Source: Candidatus Doudnabacteria bacterium RIFCSPHIGHO2_02_FULL_46_11 (GTDB taxonomy: Bacteria > Patescibacteriota > Doudnabacteria > UBA920 > 2-02-FULL-46-11). Taken from it: 32,495 nucleotides of DNA. The translations under genes and the position numbers were made by a program. The notes under the pieces were generated by a model that had not been told where the DNA came from, searched no databases, and worked only from the letters and a program-made list of their open reading frames with translations. Within the stretch, counting starts at the first letter, position 1; every line of letters starts with the position of its first letter. The DNA is taken from NCBI GenBank assembly GCA_001779955.1, contig MFES01000010.1, positions 2,242 through 34,736 of the forward strand. The letters run 5' to 3'. Shown here one piece after another: positions 29,340 to 32,495 of this stretch.

Positions 29340-30521
29340 ATGATAAATCAGCAATTAAATAAAGTCTTGGAAAGAGGCGTTGATAAAGTTTACCCAAATC
29401 GCGAGGCACTTGAACGCGCTTTAAAAAATCCAAGCAAACTTACTTTTTATTTAGGCATAGACCCAACCGCGCCGTTTTTGCATTTAGGGCACATTATTCC
29501 CGTAAGAAAGCTTGAACAACTGCGCCAACTGGGCTGTAAAGTTATTCTGTTGATTGGCGGCGCCACAGCTACCATAGGTGATCCGACTGATAAGACAGCC
29601 GTACGTAAGGCTTTGACCGTTAAAGAAGTAAAAGAAAATTCCAAAAACTATTTAAAACTTCTCGAACCGGTTCTGGGCTTAAAGAGCAAAAAAAATCCGG
29701 TTAAAGTTCGTGATAATAATGAGTGGTGGAGCAAAATGAAATTTCATGATTACAAACGCCTGGAGCAGAGGGTAACAACCCAGCGTTTAATGGAGCGCGA
29801 TATGTTCCAAGAGCGAATTAAAGCCGGCGCGCCAATTTATTTGCATGAACTGGGGTATCCTTTAATGCAAGCTTATGACTCCGTGGCCATGAAAGTTGAT
29901 GGTGAAGTAGGCGCAACAGACCAGACTTTTAATATGTTGATGGGCCGTGATTTGGTAAAATCTATGCAAGGCCGTGATAAGTTCGTGATTACCGTAAAAC
30001 TTCTGACTGACCCGACCGGCAGAAAAATGGGCAAGACTTCAGGCAATGCCGCGCCGCTTGATACCAACCCGGCCGATATGTACGGTGCGGTAATGTCGTG
30101 GCCGGACGAAGTAGTATTAGTTGCTTTTGAACTTTTGACTGACGTTACTATTAGCGATGTTAAGACTTGGCAAAAAAAATTGGGCCCTCGCGACTTCAAA
30201 GCCAAGCTTGCTTTTACCATAACCGAAATTTTCCATAAAAAAATTGGCGCCGAAAAAGCGGAAGCAGAATTTAATAAAATTTTCAGAAGCCACGGTACGC
30301 CCGGGGATATAAAAAAGATCAAACTCTCCGGCAAGCATTCCGCAGTTGAGCTGATGGTAAAGGCGGGTTTAGCGGCAAGCAAAAGCGAGGCGCGCAGAAT
30401 CATCGAACAAGGGGGTTTGGCCATTGATGATTCAATTGTAAACGATTCTAATGAAGTAATAGAAATAAAAAAGGGCGCAATTTTGCGCCGCGGCAAAAGG
30501 CAGTTCGTTCAAATAGAATAG
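29340..30521 (+). CDS. tyrS: Tyrosyl-tRNA synthetase
   Basis: 393 residues from ATG 29340 (MINQQLNKVLERGVDKVY); the eight residues before it in the track lie in the leader. It charges tRNA-Tyr. Class I signatures: HLGH (HIGH) in APFLHLGHIIPV, KMGKT (KMSKS) in RKMGKTSGN, and a C-terminal S4 RNA-binding domain (KAGLAASKSEARRIIEQGG). The overall form matches the bacterial TyrRS type with KMGKT rather than the KFGKT type. Complete, monocistronic, and convergent with ruvC. Confidence 0.96.
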   Translation: MINQQLNKVLERGVDKVYPNREALERALKNPSKLTFYLGIDPTAPFLHLGHIIPVRKLEQLRQLGCKVILLIGGATATIGDPTDKTAVRKALTVKEVKENSKNYLKLLEPVLGLKSKKNPVKVRDNNEWWSKMKFHDYKRLEQRVTTQRLMERDMFQERIKAGAPIYLHELGYPLMQAYDSVAMKVDGEVGATDQTFNMLMGRDLVKSMQGRDKFVITVKLLTDPTGRKMGKTSGNAAPLDTNPADMYGAVMSWPDEVVLVAFELLTDVTISDVKTWQKKLGPRDFKAKLAFTITEIFHKKIGAEKAEAEFNKIFRSHGTPGDIKKIKLSGKHSAVELMVKAGLAASKSEARRIIEQGGLAIDDSIVNDSNEVIEIKKGAILRRGKRQFVQIE

Positions 30522-30573
30522 TAAAATTGTCTTGCAACACTCATGTAACGGCCGTGCTATGGTTGTTGCAGGG

Positions 30574-31044
30574 CTATACTCGTCTGTTAATAGCCGAGAG
30601 GGCGGCGGCTAGGGCGTCGGCCGCATCATCCGGCTTCGGGATTTCTTTTAAGTTTAAAAGCATCTTAACCATTTTTTGCACCTGTTTTTTATCGGCCGCG
30701 CCGTAACCGGCTACCGAGAGTTTTACTTCCTGGGGAGAAACCTCCAGGATTTTTAATTTGGCCTCCTGCCCTGCTAGCATTATCACTCCCCGGGCCTGGG
30801 CCACGGCGATGGCGGTTTTTATATTTTTAGAAAAATATATTTTTTCCAAAACCAAAACCTCGGGCTGAAATTTCTTTATCAATTTTTTTATTTCCGTATA
30901 AACTGTTTCCAATCGCTTACTATCGCTTTCAGTTTTAGGTGTAGTAATAACCCCGACTCCCAAGAACTTGGGTTTGTTGGAGATCGTCTCTATTGCGCCA
31001 AAACCGATTGTGGCAGTGCCCGGGTCAATACCAAGTATTACCAT
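30574..31044 (-). CDS. ruvC: Holliday junction resolvase RuvC
   Basis: 156 residues. The RNase H-like nuclease resolves Holliday junctions with RuvAB. Acidic catalytic residues are in place: Asp in LGIDPGTATIGFG, Glu in VLVLEKIYFSKN, and the C-terminal Asp pair in PKPDDAADALAAAL; SPQEVKLSVAGYGAADKKQVQ is also typical. The start ATG at 31044 lies 6 nt after a -10 box, so a leaderless mRNA is expected. It follows yebC, as in many bacteria, but has its own promoter here. RuvB is elsewhere in the window. Confidence 0.96.
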   Translation of the reverse strand: MVILGIDPGTATIGFGAIETISNKPKFLGVGVITTPKTESDSKRLETVYTEIKKLIKKFQPEVLVLEKIYFSKNIKTAIAVAQARGVIMLAGQEAKLKILEVSPQEVKLSVAGYGAADKKQVQKMVKMLLNLKEIPKPDDAADALAAALSAINRRV

Positions 31045-31050
31045 ACTTAA

Positions 31051-31080
31051 ATTTTACAATTTAAAATTTTTAATTTTCAA
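31051..31080 (-). promoter_or_regulatory. Promoter for leaderless ruvC mRNA
   Basis: TTGAAA (31080-31075), an 18-nt spacer and TAAAAT (31056-31051) on the minus strand, then 6 nt to the ATG. Confidence 0.65.
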
Positions 31081-31156
31081 ACAATTTTTTAATCCATTAA
31101 TTTAAAATTAGGTAACTGTTTCATTGTTTAGAAATTAGAAATTGAAAATTAAAAAA

Positions 31157-31885
31157 TTAGAGATTAGTGTAAACATTAACCACATCATCGTTTTCCTCCA
31201 AGGCTTCAGCCAGTTTTTCGATTTTTTCTTTTTCCGCATCAGTCGGCTGAATTGGATTTTTTGCTAGCCAAGAAATGTCTGCGCTTTCCACTTTAGCGCC
31301 CGCATTTTCAACTGCTTCTTTTACTTTCATTAAATACTTTGGTTCAGTATAAATTTCCAATCCCTCCGCTTGATCTTTAACGTCCAGGGCTCCGGCATCA
31401 ATTGTTGCAAGATATAGGTCAGACCTGATTTTGTTTCCCAGGTCTGACCTAGGAACGGTTGCTAAAATTAGCCCGCGATGATCAAACATCCAGGAAACGC
31501 TTCCACTATTGCCTAGCTGTCCGTTATTTTTTATAAAAATCTGACGAACTTCCTGAAGTGCGCGGTTTGTATTGTCAGTCGCGGTCTCAACAATGAAAGC
31601 TGATCCGGCCGGACCTAATCCTTCGTAAACTGCGGCGCTGATTTGCGCCTCTTTTCCTTCGCCGGTGCCGCGCTTAATGGCCCGGTCGATATTATCAGCC
31701 GGCATGCCGGCTGATTTTGCGCGGTCCAAAAGCAGCCGAAGTTTAAAATTAAAATCAGAATTACCGCCGCCTTCTTTGGCCGCAAGCGTTATATTTTTAG
31801 AAAATTTAGAAAACACCTGACCTTTTTTCTGGTCAGCAATTCCCTTTTGTCTTTTGATTTGGCTCCATTTATTGTGACCTGACAT
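31157..31885 (-). CDS. yebC: YebC/PmpR family protein
   Basis: 242 residues, usual length. The YebC family (TACO1-like) is known as a DNA-binding regulator in some species and as a helper of translation through polyproline-type stalls in others. Seen: MSGHNKWSQIKRQKGIADQK at the start, FSKFSKNITLAAKEGGGN, AKSAGMPADNIDRAIKRGTG, VYEGLGPAGSAFIVE and TDNTNRALQEVRQIF. In the second domain an AGGTCWGACCT palindrome lies in frame and is translated as PRSDLGNKIRSDLY, an unusual internal repeat RSDL..RSDL. The frame is kept, so the protein should be made. The spacers on both sides carry AT-rich inverted words. Confidence 0.95.
   Translation of the reverse strand: MSGHNKWSQIKRQKGIADQKKGQVFSKFSKNITLAAKEGGGNSDFNFKLRLLLDRAKSAGMPADNIDRAIKRGTGEGKEAQISAAVYEGLGPAGSAFIVETATDNTNRALQEVRQIFIKNNGQLGNSGSVSWMFDHRGLILATVPRSDLGNKIRSDLYLATIDAGALDVKDQAEGLEIYTEPKYLMKVKEAVENAGAKVESADISWLAKNPIQPTDAEKEKIEKLAEALEENDDVVNVYTNL
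31416..31450. repeat. AGGTCWGACCT palindromic repeat, copy 6, inside yebC
   Basis: AGGTCAGACCT / AGGTCTGACCT with a 13-nt loop, in frame within the yebC coding sequence. Confidence 0.9.
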
Positions 31886-31924
31886 CTTAGAAAATAGAAA
31901 CTAGAAAATAGAATAAGTGTAAGA

Positions 31925-31933
31925 ATTATAACA
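31925..31933 (-). promoter_or_regulatory. Extended -10 promoter of yebC
   Basis: TGTTATAAT on the minus strand, about 40 nt before the yebC ATG. Confidence 0.55.
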
Positions 31934-31941
31934 CACAAAAT

Positions 31942-31961
31942 AACTCTCTTGGGCGAGAGTT
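31942..31961 (-). terminator. Probable terminator of the 32061 gene
   Basis: AACTCTC / GAGAGTT with a 6-nt loop, followed on the minus strand by ATTTTGTG. AT-rich spacer words (TTGAAAATTGAAAATTAG) fill the rest of 31886-32060. Confidence 0.55.
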
Positions 31962-32060
31962 TAATTTTGCAATTTTTAATTTCTAGACAATGACCTAATT
32001 TCTAATATTTTAAACATTGAAAAATTGTTTGAAAATTGAAAATTAGAAATTATTAAATTA

Positions 32061-32357
32061 CTATCTAATTGCTCTTCCCATCATCGCCAATTGATCCCGC
32101 CGGTTTTTCCATTCTTCCAATATCCGGGTTTTTAAATCTTCAACTGCCAAATTAGGCTCTATTTCTCCGCGCCTTACTTTTTGGAAGATGTACTCATCCA
32201 CTACGCTCTCCGCTTCTTCTTTTTCTAAAACACTCCTGGTGATAACGTGGCCAACAATTTCATTAGTCAGGTGATTTGGCTCTGAAACCGACTCATTTTC
32301 ATTAAGGACGTGGCCTAGGGGATAAATCGGGTGACTATCTTTAGTGAATATTTTCAT
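32061..32357 (-). CDS. Unknown 98-residue soluble protein
   Basis: Begins MKIFTKDSHPIYPLGHVLNE, is helical and acidic in the middle (RSVLEKEEAESVVDEYIFQK) and basic at the end (EEWKNRRDQLAMMGRAIR). No membrane segment, signal peptide or recognised family. Its ATG is directly adjacent to the base of structured element copy 3 (CCAGGATG), just as dnaN is to copy 1, so the two genes may share one mode of control. There is no Shine-Dalgarno at normal distance. Confidence 0.7.
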   Translation of the reverse strand: MKIFTKDSHPIYPLGHVLNENESVSEPNHLTNEIVGHVITRSVLEKEEAESVVDEYIFQKVRRGEIEPNLAVEDLKTRILEEWKNRRDQLAMMGRAIR

Positions 32358-32495
32358 CCTGGATATCTACCTCGATAATCTTGGGCCTTTGTGTTCGACC
32401 ATAAGTTAATGAGGTTTTAAATATTTTCCTTTCTTGTTCCCATAATACTTTGGTTTTCCCCAAGATTGTAAGGAGAACAATCGAGGTAGTATCAC
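32358..32495 (-). ncRNA. Structured element, copy 3 (reaches window edge)
   Basis: Minus-strand fold: CTACCTCGAT / ATCGAGGTAG (10 bp, perfect), one-sided bulge TGTTCTCCTTAC, inner stem AATCTTGGG / CCCAAGATT, and apical words GGAACAAGAAAGGA and GGTCGAAC shared with copy 1. The 3' strand ends next to the ATG of 32061-32357. The window ends in GTATCAC, the same word that closes the copy 2 stem. Confidence 0.7.

Noticed and set aside
29873-30496. Minus-strand ORF of 207 aa
   Set aside because: Complete antisense shadow of tyrS.
1-32495. CRISPR array
   Set aside because: Repeats are palindromic or structured and widely spaced; there is no array of equal-length direct repeats with unique spacers, and no cas gene.
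32358-32495. Window edge at a repeat as proof of a contig break
   Set aside because: The window ends within element copy 3, which could reflect assembly stopping at a repeat, but it may just be where the window was cut.

Overview
The window looks like a chromosomal segment of a Patescibacteria (Candidate Phyla Radiation) bacterium, probably Parcubacteria-like; this is inferred from gene content and style only. It carries a normal bacterial origin neighbourhood (dnaN and dnaA on the minus strand, diverging from rpmH-rnpA-yidD-yidC-khpB on the plus strand) together with CPR-type traits: a short YidC, a KhpB without its Jag-N domain, a four-helix-bundle protein of the 23S intervening-sequence family, VanW, a type IV pilus ATPase, several promoters placed so that transcripts would be leaderless, and no biosynthetic operons. 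No rRNA, tRNA, CRISPR array or transposase gene was seen. Layout: (1) Bases 1-4350 are GC-rich and accessory. Small unrecognised genes on the minus strand (partial 1-167, 403-864, 1036-1452, 1680-2339 and a zinc-ribbon gene 3749-3937) are separated by five copies of one structured module: a terminator hairpin starting at the stop codon, a long bulged hairpin and a small hairpin, whose arms can pair in mutually exclusive ways and covary between copies. One plus-strand coiled-coil gene (2568-2882) and a dense run of palindromes sit inside. (2) Bases 4370-5470 contain no convincing gene. A consensus promoter (TTGACA-17-TACAAT) fires leftward into about 0.9 kb of hairpin-rich sequence with four GAGGAGAGA motifs, a candidate large non-coding RNA. 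(3) Bases 5472-12288 hold a four-helix-bundle gene bracketed by inverted repeats, a TrmB-type regulator, a large unknown protein with a C-terminal GNAT domain, a PilB/GspE ATPase and a DHH-type protein whose DHH motif is lost. (4) Bases 12600-17671 form a rightward cluster: tsaE, vanW, ruvB, a two-helix membrane protein, a bacterial PH-domain protein and a Wzx-type flippase. (5) Bases 17703-22413 run leftward: patatin lipase, CDP-alcohol phosphatidyltransferase, dnaN, dnaA. (6) The dnaA-rpmH gap has three near-consensus DnaA boxes and an 18-bp perfect inverted repeat and is the best oriC candidate. (7) After khpB come a basic membrane-anchored protein, a GIY-YIG protein, a class A penicillin-binding protein, tyrS, ruvC, yebC and a 98-aa unknown. 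Four repeat systems run through the window: a six-copy palindrome AGGTCWGACCT (one copy inside the yebC coding sequence); a four-copy, about 135-nt structured element on the minus strand that abuts the start codons of dnaN and of the last gene; a TCCCGTACGAAGT repeat; and AT-rich spacer repeats that have grown into the 3' end of yidD. The two structured-element families and the putative 0.9-kb RNA are the most likely undescribed biology here.
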